A stretch of DNA of 64,000 nucleotides from Glossina fuscipes (GCF_014805625.2 NW_024003803.1:1590316-1654315), one strand, 5' to 3'. Positions 25,691-40,490 are shown, counted from the first letter of the stretch. Program-made: numbers and translations. Notes: a model not told the origin generated them from the letters alone.

Positions 25691-28600
25691 TATCACTTAT
25701 TCTCATTATCGGATTCTTTAAAGTCTATTAAACCAAATTTGCTTAATATGCGCGATTTGCCTATGTCGTGTTTAAAGCAACATTCCATTCAGATTGCACC
25801 CTAGAAGAATTATTTCTTGACATTTTGTGAAATTTAAACATATGCCATTAAATGCTGACCAATATAAACCGGACTGAAGACAATATATATATATAAAAGA
25901 AAGTCTTACGTAAATAGCGCGAAAAAGCTTCGAAGTGACTATTTTGAGAAACACTTCATGAAACGGAAATATTACAAGAATTTAAAGATAAAGAATGGTG
26001 AGTAAGACAACTTCGGAACAATACAGGCATCGGAAAGCAAACATTTTTTAGTTTAAACACCAATAAATTGTTGACCTTGCTAAATGCTTTCGAAAAAATC
26101 AGGATAAATTACATCAGGTTGCTTATAATCACTCAATGCTTAATGACTTCATCCGGAAATTGGAATAAATTGGTAGACGTGGATCTTTGGTAAAACTTTT
26201 CTAGCAAGGGAATATTGTCGACCTAATCGCAGACGTGACTTGTCGTCAAGCAGCTTTGGCAACGTACTAAACTTAAGAATTTCGCTATAGTTTTCTAATA
26301 TTTTTAGAATGGGAACTAGCTTTTTTTCTCCCTTTCTAGGAAAGAATGTAACCTTGCCCCGACTACTGAACGTGTTAGTTAGGCAAAGTAAATTGGCACA
26401 TTGTTGAAGTATACATTATAAAATGCCACCTGGACCTAGGGAGCAACCAAACTGACGAAAATATATCAAATGCAATAACCGAATACAAATGATTTTCAAA
26501 CAACAAAATCAAACATGACTTTTTCAATAGTTTGCAAAAAATTTCAGGTGCATTCAGTCATTTCGAAAAAATAGCGAAGCACAACCCACAAATTTACGTT
26601 TCGAGTTGATGCATTTATAAAATCGCTTTGGGTTCGAGACAAATTTAAATCCTATGGAACAAATGCAATTAGAGTAACGAGTTTCATTGTAGGCATTAAA
26701 CTTATGCTTTGCTGTTGGATGTCAGGCTTTGTCCATGAATAACCCACTACTTCTACGATGTTGCAACAACTCGCTTTTTATATTTCACACAACTTGCGGT
26801 AGAGGAACTTTAGGACTTTAGGTAGATCCACCATTTATTATCTAATGAAAATGGATTTAATCAGACTACTTTTTCAACTACACGCCGAATAACGACTTAT
26901 TTTAAAATATGTTTATGTGAAAAAAATTGCAATGTTCAAAATTCGTCGACAAAACTTGTTGAGTAATACTATTTCGCCATCCCAAGTTTATCTGAAAAGT
27001 TGGAATTGGAGGAAGTAATTTTTTAAACGCCCTTCTATATAATCGTTCCTATGAAAACTGGATTGTCATTCGATAAAAAGGTCCAACTTTCAACATTTCA
27101 TGGTTAAAATTGATCATAATAGTAATTTGAAATAGGAATTAACTAGATCAAATTTAAATCACATGACTCCACCTTCTCGACTAGCCCGTAGTAGCAATTT
27201 AGCATAAAATAGGAACATTACGAAATTTGGATCAGGTAGATCTATTTATTAGATTTTACTACATATAGAAAAAATATATAAAAAATAAGCCCTCATATGG
27301 CGATAAAGCGTAACTTACAGTTTTTCATAATGAAAAATATTGTACTCTGTAAGAACAAAATTAAGTTTGCTAATTTCGGATCACAACAGTTAACACTTTG
27401 GGCACCGTCCAATATGAGGGTTTTTGAGAAGAATGGCTATACATGAAAGCAAAGTATAATTTTTGATGTATTATCTTCAAGGTGGTATTAGGCGAGATAA
27501 TGTAATCTATCTAACAGTTGGCGTCGGCTGACAATAATATTTTTGTTTTGTTTGGAATTTTTTTCAGGTGCTTATTAAACCAAATAGAACGTTTAACGAC
27601 GGGAGAAAACACATAGAAGAGAAGAGAAAGAATTTTCGTTAGCAATATCATATAAGCATTTACAGCTGGCCATTCAACTTCATCAATATGGAAGAATAAT
27701 GGACATCGTCAATGTGCAAATGGGTTTTCATGGGGAACATTGAAGTTAATGTTCAGCAAAATCAATTTAACAAGTCGATCATTTGCATTATATATGTGGC
27801 TAAACTAAAAAAAAACATATTCATAAATCTTATCGACGAACTCATTAAAAAGCGAAGGCGGGTAAAATAGGTTAGGACTTCATTAAAAACCCATAGCTGT
27901 AACATGTGATTACTCGGATTCGAGCACAATGCGATCGATATAACTTTTAACCGACTCTGTTGTAGTATCCATTGCAAGGTAAAATTAGTTTTCCGACCAG
28001 GAATGGCAATTAGCCTATTTTTTGGAGACAAGAGAGAAACCACATTCGTGATATTATTCAAGCGCTCCAGTGTTCAATTTAGGGGATTGCTGGTTCTCGC
28101 TTATTTGACAATTATTAAAGAGAGTAGGACTGCAACTTATACAAGATAGCCAGTGTTGTTAGATTCACTTCTTGGACATTGGACACCTCCGATGGAGAGA
28201 TATATTGAGTTCATCTTCGGGTGAAAAATGCAGCAGAAAAGAACGGCCAATGTTTCATATATCAATCTATCCATCAATTGGCACATCGGCAGGAACCTGA
28301 TAGTGGACGTATGCGTAGAGAGAACGAATATACCGGTAGATATGAAACTGCATAGCAAATGAAAATCCTGCACTTGAGTGCGCATTTTTAGACACGAACA
28401 TCAAGCCTTCTAGCAATTTGCAATTTTCAAACCATATTAAAATTTGGTAAATCTATCGAATAATTTTTTATGTCACTACACAAACCAGGAAAATCGTTTC
28501 GAGTTTGTTAAAGCAATTTGTGGAAAACAATATGCACTCCACATTGACTAAGACACGCTCTACTGTGTCCTTAAATTGCTTGACTATATAACTCAATTCC

Positions 28601-31600
28601 CCACCGTTAAAGTCAGCTTATTTTTGATGAACTATATGTTCACATAACCAGCACAACAAGAGGCTGAGGTTGAGTTGCTTGCAGTTTGGGTAGCAACAGC
28701 CCATGTTTACCAAAAGTAAATAAAGGATATGCAGACAGCATGATAAAGAGTATGCAGGGAGATAAAAAATACTTGTAAAAAAATTACTATGCAAATAAAT
28801 ATTCAAATGTTGAAAAATAAGACAGATAAATCAACTTCAAGGTAAATTACGAGATATACCCTCCTAGAAGAAAAGCTAGTTACAGAGTTAGACAAAGAAG
28901 AAAATCAGCATAAAGAACAGGAGAATATAACAATATTAACGTTTTCATAAAATTAAACTTGTGGGAAAATGACAATAGTTAATAACGCAATTGTTTTTCT
29001 TTGAAAACAATCCTATTCTAAGTTTTAACAATATTTATTTCTAAGTGTTAACAAACACCAGAGAAAGAATTTGTTAGCTGTGTAGCATGAAGGTTTAATT
29101 TAATATCATAGGGCGTAACCTAAAACCATTTGGAGTCTCCTACATTATCGTCTTAAACTTTTTATCACGGATACTTTTTGCAATCGGATCGATTTTTAAA
29201 CGTTTTAGGGTGCGAAATATAGTTCTGGATAAATTTAATAAATTTTTTGCTTCTACTTTTTAATTGATAATAGTCAATCCCCTTCCTCATCTGTTTAATA
29301 CCATACTTCTTTTTCAAGAAGTTTATAACGATAGCGTAATAAATTATTGAAATAATTTCGTCACTACCTTCTGTTAAAGCTATTCGAATCTCTTTCATTT
29401 TCAATTGGAATTTTAATGCAATAAAAGTAGGCGTATTACAACATATGCTTTCTTTTGGAGCATTAACAGAACTGCTAATATACAACAATACACAACGTGT
29501 TGTTTATGCTTCAGCAAAAAGCATCCTTCCTCTTTAACAATTGCTTGTAATGTTAGTAGCTCTTTCATAATTTCGACTTTATTATCAATTTTTGTGAATT
29601 CCTGTAACCCATTTTGCAAAATTTTCTGGTTCTCTGCAAATTTCACTAATTAATTTCACTAGTTAATTGCTGTTGTTATTGAATATATTGGAATGTAGTG
29701 TGAACACTGCTGCACTGGCACATCAGGGGTCTTTTTTGATTGTCTATGTGCTGTCGTTATTAGTGTTACTTTTCAAGACTCGGATTTTATTTTTAATGAT
29801 AGATGCAGTTTAGATATGAATTACTGAGTAGCTAATAATTAGTATGTTTCATATTTGCTTTTGCCTGCGTAACTTTTAACTTATTTATTTGATTTTTTTT
29901 TTATTTTTTGCCATCATTATATTCTAAATGATATGTAAGAAACCTCGGCACTTTTATTTTACAGTTTTCGTTTTCGATAATATATGTATTTCATATCGCG
30001 AATTTTTAATTGCGAATTTAAACTGCAAATTTACATGTAAGATAGAAGAAACAATTACCTGTTCAAACAATTGCGTAAATGGAAGAATTTTTTAATCAAA
30101 CAGTTATCTTTACAGGGAATTCTCAGGAAATTAAGTTTCCTTCAGCCTTTTTTTTGTCTATTCGCCACACCCAGAAGAAAGCTTCAGAGATCCCACCAAG
30201 TATATATATTTTTGATCAGCGTCAAATTCTGGATCGATTTAAGCATGTCTGTCTGTCAGTCTGTGTAACATCGAACGCAGCAGGTCCCTTTGCTCATCTA
30301 TGCTATATCTGCCACAAGCACTCTTCTGGCTGCACAAATGAAGGTATCGTATTCAAATTTAGCTAAGACGGTACTAGTACATTTTGCACACAAAGTGGAC
30401 CCAATCGATACCACGTAAACTGAGAACATCTCTGTTTTCCACAAGAAATGAAAAATCGATCTTTTGCTCATTACTCAAAAATTACAGCAGATAAATCCAT
30501 AAAAATTTGAACGTACATACTGCGGGCGATGCTGTAGCACCTGCATTAAAATGGGAGGAAATTGACTACATCTACCTAATATTATAGTGTTTCAAAATTT
30601 GATTTTTTTGTGAAGTTGTTTATGACGTACAAAAGCAAACTTGAAAATCCTCGCAAAGTGTACACATTCTCAGTCAGTGTTAAATTCGGAACGCAGATAA
30701 GCATGCATATTTAAAAATTACCTAAACCTCTCAGAGCGTACGCCTACGCATACGCCTTTGCGTCAGAAACAGAACACAAAACCACACTAAATAAATGATA
30801 TATGTTCCAACTTTTATTCTAAAAAATAGAGAAAATCAGGCACGTCTATCCACAATTGTAAGGTATGAAAGTTTAGTTTGTCCTTTCTCAGTGATGGTTA
30901 TTAAAAATTCGGTTACAATCGAATACAATTTGCTTTCTCCCAATGTTAGCACTATACTATTGCTAAATTACAATTGCGACATTTTTGCGTTCAATAATAG
31001 AATATTTTATATTAAGATGAAGACTGGAAAATAAAATGACGATCCATGTAAGTTTAAGCAATAATAAAAATAAATAAATAATAACGATAAAAAATAACAA
31101 AAATGAGTATCTTTTTCTAATATTCACGGCAAATCACGTAAAGGCTGAGACTGTTGCTTAAGGTATTATATTCAGGATAATAAAAAAAACAGTTGTAATT
31201 AAATTTTGCATACATCTCATCCTGTTGCTAAAAAGTACTTCACAAGTTAACGGATTCAATGTAATATGTTTGTCGAAATATAAAAAAAAAGGAAAAGAAT
31301 GGAATGTTATGTGGCACGTAGACGAATACTTTCTTTAAATTTATTTGGAAATCAAATGAAATATCGGAATATATGGATAAAATGTATGGATTTGACTTTT
31401 ATAAACTTTGTAGTTACAAAAAATTGCGAAGTGAAGAAATTCTTATTTTTTTAATTCGCCGCTTGAGCCTAAGAAAGAAAAGACAGGAATTTTTGGCCAA
31501 GATGATTAACTCAATACTACGTTAACTTGAATGGAATAAATTTTGATAACACCCAAACTGGGATGTTGAAATTAATTACAAGACGCCTGGGAGACGTCTA

Positions 31601-32755
31601 TTACTTCTTTAAGAACGTTGCACATAAAAGCAATTCTTAAACGTTAGCACATCAATTAACTTTGGACGGCTTTCATAAAGGTAATTTTAAAGAATGCAGC
31701 CTACTGCAATACTCGCAAGACAAAGAACAAGAAATTGTTTTGAAAGCCATGCCATTCCAATCCAATATGTTCCAATGCGGCCCTATTTAAACTTGTGTAG
31801 AGCCTTTTAATAAGACAAAGATCATCAAATTATTTGAATCATCAAAAGAACAGTTTGTTTTATTGGTTTAAATACTATATACATCTTATTATAACTACGA
31901 CAGCCGGATTAGAGATCTATGTTTCGGTCTTTTCTCTTCCTTTGTAAAACAAGTCTGGTCGCGCATAAATTCTTCTTTCTTTTATTTTAAGTTATATATA
32001 GATTTTCAAGCATGTAATAAAAAGGGAAATTTTAATAAAGAAAAATCATAGAGTACAATATATCTGATGGCATTTATGAAGTTTTTCACACGTGTTGCAG
32101 ACGTTTTGACAAAAGAATTATATGTGAACATTCTACAACATTAGGTGGAAATGTTGCTGTGGGCATTTGAAAATCAACCGCACGATTTTTACTTTTGAAA
32201 ACACAGATTGTCACAGCTTATATTATACTTCGGGCGTATCCTTTAATTAAGTTCTTATCTTAGCCTGCGTATAAGAACTTCCGAAAATACTGCCGAGTTA
32301 AAGCGTCGATTTTGCAATCCGTGTGTGCTATAAACCGTACACAAACACACATGTTTAAATAGATTCAGAATTTGATACTGATCAGGAATATATGTACTTT
32401 TTAGTATCTCTGACGTGTCCTCGTGTGTGTTCCAAGCTTTTTGACAGGATTAATATACGTTTTCCTTCCGTAGTGAGTATAAAACAATAAAGATAAATGA
32501 ACTCAGTTTATCGCGGTAATCCAACAAATAAAGATATTACAGCTATATTTAAAATTAGAGGATAAACCAATCTTGATATAATTTTCTCCGAAAAATTTTG
32601 CGAATAAATTTGCAACATTCTGGTCATAGTTTGTTTAAGGTATAAAATCGATGTGACGTAAGAAAATTTTGTTAATCAATAGTGAATTTAGGCTTTTGAA
32701 ATCATTTAAAGTAATTGCTTCTTTTGTTTTCAATCTCCTTTAATTCGGCTGTAGG
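25691..32755. other. pan: pan intron; no exon recognised
   Basis: About 7 kb of AT-rich intron with no recognised coding island. A short segment near 30200-30265 (GATCAGCG, GATCGATTTAAGCATGTCTG, TCTGTCAGTCTG) resembles a motif widely repeated in fly non-coding DNA. Minus-strand frames at 28137-28385 and 29165-29646 have no domain I can name. Confidence 0.45.
30195..30268 (+). repeat. Fly-type dispersed repeat (GATCAGCxTC ... GTCTGTCTGTC)
   Basis: The run TTTTTGATCAGCGTCAAATT then GGATCGATTTAAGCATGTCT and GTCTGTCAGTCTGTG resembles a common interspersed sequence of Diptera (TTCTTGATCAGCATCA, GAGTCGATCTxGCCATGTCC, GTCTGTCTGTC). Identification is from memory of the pattern; the parent element is not known to me. 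Confidence 0.4.
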
Positions 32756-33480
32756 TATTCATCGACGAGTTCGACTTCATTCTCTGGGACAAAAGAATGG
32801 ATCCGAGGTTCGGGAAGTCGTAAAGAATATCGAATAAACCGTCAACATATTTAGATATCTACAGCATTGAACGACACAAATAATATGGACATGTACAGAA
32901 CTAACATTTATTATTTTCGCGTTGAATTTTTGCGATGTGATACCGTTGTTGTGCTGTAATGTCATTCTTTGCTTTCTAATGTTTCATTTTGGCCATTTTA
33001 GGAGAAATATGTAGTTCAAAGTGATCAGTTCGCCAGCGGTGCTCATTAACAGTTTCGTTCTGTTTCAACAACTCACAACATATGACGCTTTTGTGGTCCT
33101 ATCAAACGTAGAGGTTTGCCTTCTTTCCCGAACAATTTGCTGTGCCTTTGATGTTGAAATACTCCGCCAAGTAAAAGCCACGATTTGTCGCCTTCCAAAT
33201 ATATTTTTACATTTTAGCCTTAGCAACAGCTTGATGCAGGAGACTCTCTTTTTCATGACCCAGAAACAAAATTTCAAGTCACTCTTCAAATTTCCATCTG
33301 TCCCTTTGTTGACTTAAGCAACACTTTTTTTCCTTCTGTTTAATAAACCTAATAACGCTTTCACATCGGCGTGCGCAATTGGTAGTTATTCTCAATGTCG
33401 CAATCGGCTTTTTGGAGCTTTTCAATCTTTACATGGAGTTTTTAACAATACATCTTCGCCATCTTCTGAAGCCAACAACG
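32756..33480 (-). mobile_element. mariner transposase relic
   Basis: Minus-strand reading shows GKKANLYV, then WDHKSVI and ELLKQNETVNEHR (33140-33030), matching mariner GKKxMLCVWWDxKGVVYYELLKPxETVNxxR; then MTLQHNNG (32965-32940), matching the VILQHDNA block with the catalytic Asp changed to Asn. Upstream residues near 33300-33230 fit the LLxRxxxKSFLH block loosely. Frames are broken by many indels. No terminal repeats found. Confidence 0.55.
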
Positions 33481-36400
33481 TGTCTCACTCAGATTTTTAT
33501 TCAAATTAAAACGGATAGAGTGAAAAAATTATATTCTTCTGAATATAATGAAATTATAATACTTTTTACTACTGGGGCAGTGAGCAAATTTTTCCAATTT
33601 GTAGAGATGCTTTAGTCACCCACAGAATAAATACAGAAGGTTTTATCGCTATATCTATCTTAGAATTTGATGTGAGTGATGAGCAAACAACCCAATTTTT
33701 CTTCTTTTGAAAGCAGAAATATCCTCGTGTTATGTTTGTGGACGAGTTCTTTAACTGATTGCGCCAATTTTCAATAGAAACTTCTGCGCAAATTTCCCAC
33801 GTTTTTTCCAAACTTAAACCCGATATGTCAACTTTTACGATTAGACGACTCTATACCGCTTAAATTTGCAGAGACGAACGCACGGAAGCACAATACTTCA
33901 TTTTTAAGAAAAACAGTTTGACATCGCGAAATGCATTGATATTACGATTGCTCATTGTTAATATATATTGAAACCAATAAAAACAACTTTAGACGTCTAT
34001 GTTCTCTACACGTTTTAACAATTTTCTGAAAATTTAAAATTCCGTGTCAAAAAACCCATTAAATATTTCTTAGAGGTGCCGAAATAAAATTTATCGCTCA
34101 CTAAAAAGCTATGGAAATTAGCCTAATGTGTGAAGAAGTCTAAGAAATCTGATCAAACTAAACTAAGCAGTACCGGAGAGAAGGTATTCAAAAATATGAA
34201 TGAGAATTAAATTAGGATGATCCCTGAATAAGCATGTTCTGCAATGAAAACATGTATCTAAGCTACTAAGTTAACATTATTTTCTGAAAAGAAGAAATCT
34301 TGATATAAAAGAATTTTCATTGCAGCTTGAATGAAGTAAACATAAATATTTTATAAAAAAATGACTGGATTAAAATTAATCAGTTTTTGCTTATTTACTT
34401 ACTCTAATTCGGGTAATGAACCATCATAATTATCTTATTAGATAAAATTTACTATTTTTATCAACAATTGGTTCAGTCCATCGGTCGCACAACGATCTAA
34501 TCCGATGGCACAAATGTGAAAATGTTATCGTTGTTCTTTTGACAACCCTTGCGACGCTTGAAGCTGGACCGATCGTCTGTACGGGTTCGGGTGTTTGCAA
34601 TCAAGCCAATTAAATTATTAATTTTTGGAAAACTGTTGTATTTTCGATTTGATATGTTCATTTCTTTAAACATATAGATATATTCCACCTATGGAACATA
34701 TATGTGCATAAACATATGTATATATATATTTATATAGAATATATAGATATATATATATATATATATATATATTCTATATATATATTTCTTTTTGGAGACA
34801 ATTCTTTACCAAGAAATCGTTAAGACTAACACTATAGCCAATTTTCTCAAACAAATGGAATCGTATGTTTTAATTTAAAATAAAATACCTAAAAACGAAA
34901 ACGCATAATTCTGCATTGGGCCAATTTTTAAATTATAATTTTTACAATTTCTATTTTAATTTAATTTATATATGATAATTATATAAAATCAGTACAAAAA
35001 AAATATCATTCGGCTTGGCCGGAATTTCGACCCCCACCACTAATATTTAATTTTCAGGCAGAAGATATTTCTTCTTCTGAGCAAGGAATTCACATAAAGT
35101 GCTTTCGGCTATTTCCAGTAAATCATTTAAAACGCAAAGTGGAAATGGTTTAAATATTTGTGAAGTTAACATCTTTTTTAAAAATTATTTTTCTCTTTTC
35201 GTGTTTTCTTTTCCTTGATTTGAAGTTCACATACTTTGAGACTTCATAAAGCCCCAAGTTTTGGAAATTTATCATATATATTCTGTATATATGTTATACG
35301 TTGCACAATTTAAAATATCTATAATAGTGGTGGGTTACAACATTGTCATATACGGCAAAAGTAAGAAGATAAAAGAAAAGGACTGTTAGAAAGAATGATA
35401 GTCCAAAACCAGATATTATTGTAAACTAAACTAAAATAACTATGTACGAAAATATTTATATATTGTGTAAGTGTAGGTATGTATATGTATCTATATTTAA
35501 AATGTTTATTTGTATGCGGCAAAATTAGAAATGGTGCAAGAAATTGAAGGAACTAATAAAAAACGCTATATGTGAAATTTTCTATAAATGCTTCTGCAAA
35601 TGTAAAACTTGAAATTCAATATATTTCATCTCATTTTTGGACACTAAGCAATGAGAACGATTTAATAGCTAAGAACGCGAGATCTGAATTCCCAGTACTG
35701 AACTTTAAAATTTTTGTCACCGGAGGCTACGGGAAATCTACATTTCAATGATATACCCAAGAAACCAATATACGAAAATTCTAATTTTTAGTCTGATTGG
35801 ATACGTTTCGAATACCATTCTGACCTCAATAACTATGAACAAATAGTGGTTCTTAACTTTGTTTATTTGCACGAATTTGCAAAGCCGAAAGAATGTTTTA
35901 ATTTATTTTCTATTATAAATTTTTACAACGGTAATTTTGATATGTATAGGGTCCCTAAATAGGTTTTTGTTTCTTTTTTTATTTGTAATAAAAACAATTT
36001 TGCCCGTTATCACACCAATTTGCTTTTATTTCCCAATGACGCAGGTAATCTTGGCGTATAAGGGCATTGAGTGTTCGTGATTTATTGGACAAAGCCAATG
36101 CTTCAACATAAGCTCAAAATAAAAAGCCCAATTAAGTTATATCGTACAATTTTTATGGCAAGCTCAAGTAGGCATTTTCGAAGACTGCGACCACTTTTCT
36201 ACGAATAAATTTATTTGGTCACGAAACGTATGGCCTTTTGCACCATCTAACTTTTATTACAAAATCCATATATTGTTTTAGCCTTCTCCAGTGACAATAA
36301 CTGCAATGCCATTTTCATTTCCAAAAATTACGTTATCAACCCATAAACAACATCCAAAAGTTATTTTTATATACGTAAAAGCCGGTTGAATACAGTTTAA

Positions 36401-36485
36401 CGCGGCCGGCAGCTGCAATAAGTTAGAGGAGCGGAAGTCAGGGAAGGAACGGTTAGAAGAAAACTACCCGGAAGCCTGACAGTGT
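33481..36485. other. pan: pan intron; no exon recognised
   Basis: AT-rich intron. A TA-rich inverted repeat lies at 34731-34780. No motif recognised in the short open frames. Confidence 0.5.
34731..34780. repeat. AT-rich hairpin
   Basis: TATATAGAATATAT at 34731-34744 and its exact reverse complement ATATATTCTATATA at 34767-34780, separated by 22 nt of alternating AT. The whole segment can fold into a long AT hairpin or cruciform. Confidence 0.65.
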
Positions 36486-37080
36486 ACAGACCAGAAATTT
36501 GCACGTAATTTACCCCATCCCATTTACAAGCACGCTTTAAGTTCCCTCGACAACATGTGAATTGGACTAGAGATCAGTGAACGGTAGTACTATTCTCTGA
36601 CAAATGCACTACGTGTCTTCATTGTAACGACCGACGGGCAAGAATCGACCAAAGACCCGGTGAGCGTTTCCCACAATACTGCATCTCTGAAAATGTCTTA
36701 TATTACGGTGGTTCATGCTTGGTTGAGGAAGCGCGAATTGAACTTGTGTTCATCACAGGGTCCAATACCAACCACCAATTAACCAGATTGACGTCCCTGC
36801 GATACATCGAAGGAGTCTTGGAAGAATATGTAGTGCCTTTTTTTAGGATTTATCAGCGAAAATCTCATTTTCATGCATGGCAACGTCAAACCGCTGTTGT
36901 AGTGCGCCAGTACTTGGACGAAATTGATGTGCCGGTTGTGTCGTGGCCTACTCAACTTCCAGATCTCAATCTCTTTAAACGCCTATGGGACGAGCTGAAA
37001 AAACGAGTACGAGAAAGAGTCTCGGAGTGTTGCGAACCTCAATTAAAAAGTATAGAGGTATCGTAGGATTTAGTAAAAAA
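36486..37080 (+). mobile_element. Tc1-like transposase relic (C-terminal two thirds)
   Basis: Plus-strand reading in two frames: FPRQHVNWTRDQ (36545-36580), FSDKCTTCLHCNDRRARIDQ (36592-36655) and RPGERFPQYCISENVLYYGG (36655-36715), then IELVFI, LRYIEGVLEEYVVPF, YLDEIDVPVVSWPTQLPDLN and LWDELKKRVRERV (36735-37020). These match Tc1 family blocks, including WPxxSPDLNPIExLWDELKRRVR. The first catalytic Asp (FSDK for FTDES) is present, but the second block is damaged (HAWQRQ for the MHDNARPH-type segment), so the enzyme would be dead. Terminal repeats not identified. Confidence 0.75.
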
Positions 37081-38480
37081 GTGTATTTATTTGATGAAAA
37101 ATCAACTGGAAATACTTATTCAAGGGGCTCGTATTAATAAATGTTTTTTCTGATTTTATGGTTTTATTGTCCTTTTATATCTGCCAGGTATTTCTACTGT
37201 TTTAGTGGGAGTGTAGTGATTTTGAAGGTTAAGGGCGAACATTATGTGTTTCTCAAAAACCTAATTATGTATACTTTATTTGAATTTAAGTTATGTTTGC
37301 CACCTAAATTTAATTTAATAAATATTTAAGTTCGAAGCGAATACGCAGCGGGAGTGCGATTTTTTTGCTCTCTTGTGGAATCCGCCTCTAGTAAATATTT
37401 CAAGATATTACAACTGAAATAATAAAATTCTTGGATATAGGTGAAATGTATTCAGTATAGTCGAACGTAGAATTGAGTCAAAATATTTTAAAAGTTGATA
37501 AATATACTTAGGTTTATGAGATTACAAGTATGGGGTCAGCTAGGGATTTTGAATCAAGTCAACACTCTTGACTACGAGTTATCTTCAATACCCACTGTTA
37601 TAAGTCAGGAATATTTGGCAATTTCTCAGCAAGTTACTCCACGTACTGTACGGTTGTCAGTAAACTAATAGTCTACCTTAGTTCATAGCCGCGCACCCCT
37701 AATTAATTATGATTTTTAGCTCTATAACGTCTAAAAGTAAGCATTACAAATTCCACACATACATATGTATATAAGTCTAAACTGAAAATGGGATAAATAC
37801 GCCGGTAAACTGCAGAAACAATAAAAATTTAGCATTTATAGTAAATGGGTTTTAAAAGTATTATGCAGTTATATTTTAAAATAACATAGAAACTTCATCT
37901 ATTCTATCTAAATATGGTTCCAGCAAAGCCGCGAATATTTTTTCTTTATATGTAACATATTTTCGATGTTGTTTGCGTAAGCTCTTCAATAAAAGACATG
38001 CAATAAAAACAACACAGATTTAACATCTGCGTGAATATTGATCATCTAGCCTTAAAGCATGTGTTCAGTATTTGTTTCATATATTAAGTGCATTTGTATT
38101 TTACTCGTACTTTTCTATCATTTCTTAAGTACCTTATTAAGTATATCATAACATATAGTAAATTCCCCCAAATATACACTACATATGAAGTGTGACAACA
38201 GTCGTGGTAGACACACTAAATCAACTAAATACGGGAAGGAGAGAAAATTGTCCTATTTAAGATAGAAACCACCTATTCCAATGGTTTACTGTAAATAAGT
38301 TAAATTGACAACATTCAGTTTAAACAAAAAGGTGGTGATATTATATTCAACACCGTTTATCTTTAATGCACTAAATTAAGGGATACTCGAAAGACTTCTG
38401 AATTATCATAATAACAGATGGGTTAATAATTCTCGAAACTGACACATAGATGCCGCCTCTGAGAAAAATCCTATATTATT
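37081..38480. other. pan: pan intron; nothing recognised
   Basis: AT-rich sequence with no coding island, RNA gene or clear repeat seen. Confidence 0.45.
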
Positions 38481-38860
38481 TGCAGGAAGTGCGAAACCTC
38501 CAGAGAAACTTATCAAAATTTAACTGGAAAACAATTTTTTTAAAGGTTTTTCTCGCAGTGAAACTCTGTGTCACAAGTTTATAGCTACAAAGGCACAATC
38601 GTATAAACCGAAGTGCGAAATTTTACTCTGTCCACCGTATTCTCCAAATATATAGTTTATATAATCAGATCAGTACAGAAATTGAAGCGCATTTTCAAAG
38701 TCTTGACAGATTCTATAAAAAACGCATCAAAATGTTAGAAAAGCATCGATTGTATCCCTCTTGAAGGGGAATAGATCGAATTTTACAACAAAAAAGTCGT
38801 GTTGGTTTTTGCGTAGTTCCGGAAGTTGTTGACCCATTTATCACAGTATAAACGTTAAGT
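38481..38860 (+). mobile_element. mariner transposase relic (C-terminal part)
   Basis: Plus-strand reading gives CEILLCPPYSPN (38608-38650), matching the WEVLxHPPYSPDLAPSDYHLF block, with the third catalytic Asp changed to Asn, and FYKKRIKMLEKHR (38710-38750), matching the conserved FFxxGIxxLxxRWxKC end. Frameshifts lie between the two blocks. Confidence 0.5.
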
Positions 38861-40490
38861 TGCCATCATCATTGTGTACGTTTATCTGTCCAAGTTCCAT
38901 CAAGACTAACGATAAAGAGTCGTTACATTAATTAGATGTTCTATTTCTGCATATGGGCAGGATAAAAAACATGAAAAATGCAAACTTAATTTATAGTCTA
39001 TGTGTATTTAAAGTACGAAGTGTAAAACATTGCTAAATTTATTCATTTTATAATCTAGAAATTGTACATTGCGCCACACTTTAGACACGCGAAACGTGAT
39101 TCTTTTATATTTCAATTTACTACTTTCTCGTATATGTGCTCATCTCTATCAATTAAATACGAGAAATGAGTACATATATCCGTACTAAGAGAACTTCCAT
39201 TTACATTTCTTTTCATTATCTTCGACACATGCCTGGTAAGTACGTGATAATTACTGAAGAAATTTACTGTAGGAACTAAGACTGTTGCTTGCTAACAAGT
39301 CTTTTTAATATCAAATCCGATTAGTAATTAAGTTTTTTTATTTATGTTTCTTTAGCGATATATAAAAGAATTCAATGAATATTTACACATACAAGGACAA
39401 AGACGCTTAAGCGATAGCTGGGACCGGTCTGCAGCTGTCGACGCTAATTTTCGCGCTTGGGTTTGTAACTGTCTATGTCGAGTAACGAACTTTGCACAAC
39501 ATATATAGTTTTTGTCGGTGTCGAATGACAGCCCATTTGACGGTAAAATTGATGTCGAATGGCATATTTAAAGAGAAAATAAAGCAATATATCATTACGA
39601 AACGCATGTATTTGTGACAATTAATAAATATATAAAGACTACTTAATTTTATTAATTAGGGAAATTCCAAAATGTTGGCAAAAGCAAATAATTGGTTCAG
39701 ATAGCTTCTTTTCCGGTGCCATAATATAAAAGGGTATTATAAAAAACAAATTAACAAAAAAATGTATGGAAAATATTAAAAAAAGAGTTGAAGCGTTACC
39801 AAAAAATAAATAAAAAAGAAAAGTTGAAATTAAAAATAAATTATTTGGATTATTGGTTTACTTATTTGATTATTTACTTTCCTTTCTCTTTTTTTCATTT
39901 ACATGCATTTATGTTGTTATTCATCCACCTCGACTAAATCCTAAGCTAAAAAGCGGTCCACTCATATAAATTCACAAAACAACACTATCGAAAAAAAATT
40001 CATGGGTCAACGTCAACAGGCATAAACCGGCCCCTTAATAACTTCAAAAAGCTAAACCATGAATAACATTAGACAGAAAAATTTTTTAAATACTTCAATC
40101 TTCCCATCTTCGTTGATAAAGGTGCTTAAATAACGAGCCTGTAGCAGATCTTACTAATTAAAGCACAAAATGACTAGAGAATTATTTTAGCACAAATTAA
40201 TATAAGTAATGACCATTTACTAAAAGACATCGAAACTTTTCGGCTTGGTTTGCTTTTAATGAATTCTAAACGAGTGGTGATGTACAACAATCTAAAGAAA
40301 GTTAAGAAAGTAGAAGTGTTACACAAAACGATAATGAGTATTGTTATTGTTTAATGTAAGATATGTTGCGAAATGTAAATATGTAATGATGAGGACGGTG
40401 TTAGTATCATAAAAAAAAGAAACAGTGGAGGAGTTAGTATCATAATAATTATGTTAAAAAAGGCATTAAAAACATTTTTCAGTGCAATAC
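38861..40490. other. pan: pan intron; nothing recognised
   Basis: AT-rich intron downstream of HMG exon 2a. The minus-strand frame of exon 2a runs on past its donor to about 40351, but past the GT at 40490-40489 it reads low-complexity sequence and is taken as intron. Confidence 0.5.

Noticed and set aside
26620..26650. B-box-like GGGTTCGAGAC on the plus strand
   Set aside because: No A box at a suitable distance upstream and no tRNA-like folding.
28137..29646. Minus-strand frames considered as retrovirus-like env or other coding remnants
   Set aside because: No conserved motif could be matched; left as unannotated intron.
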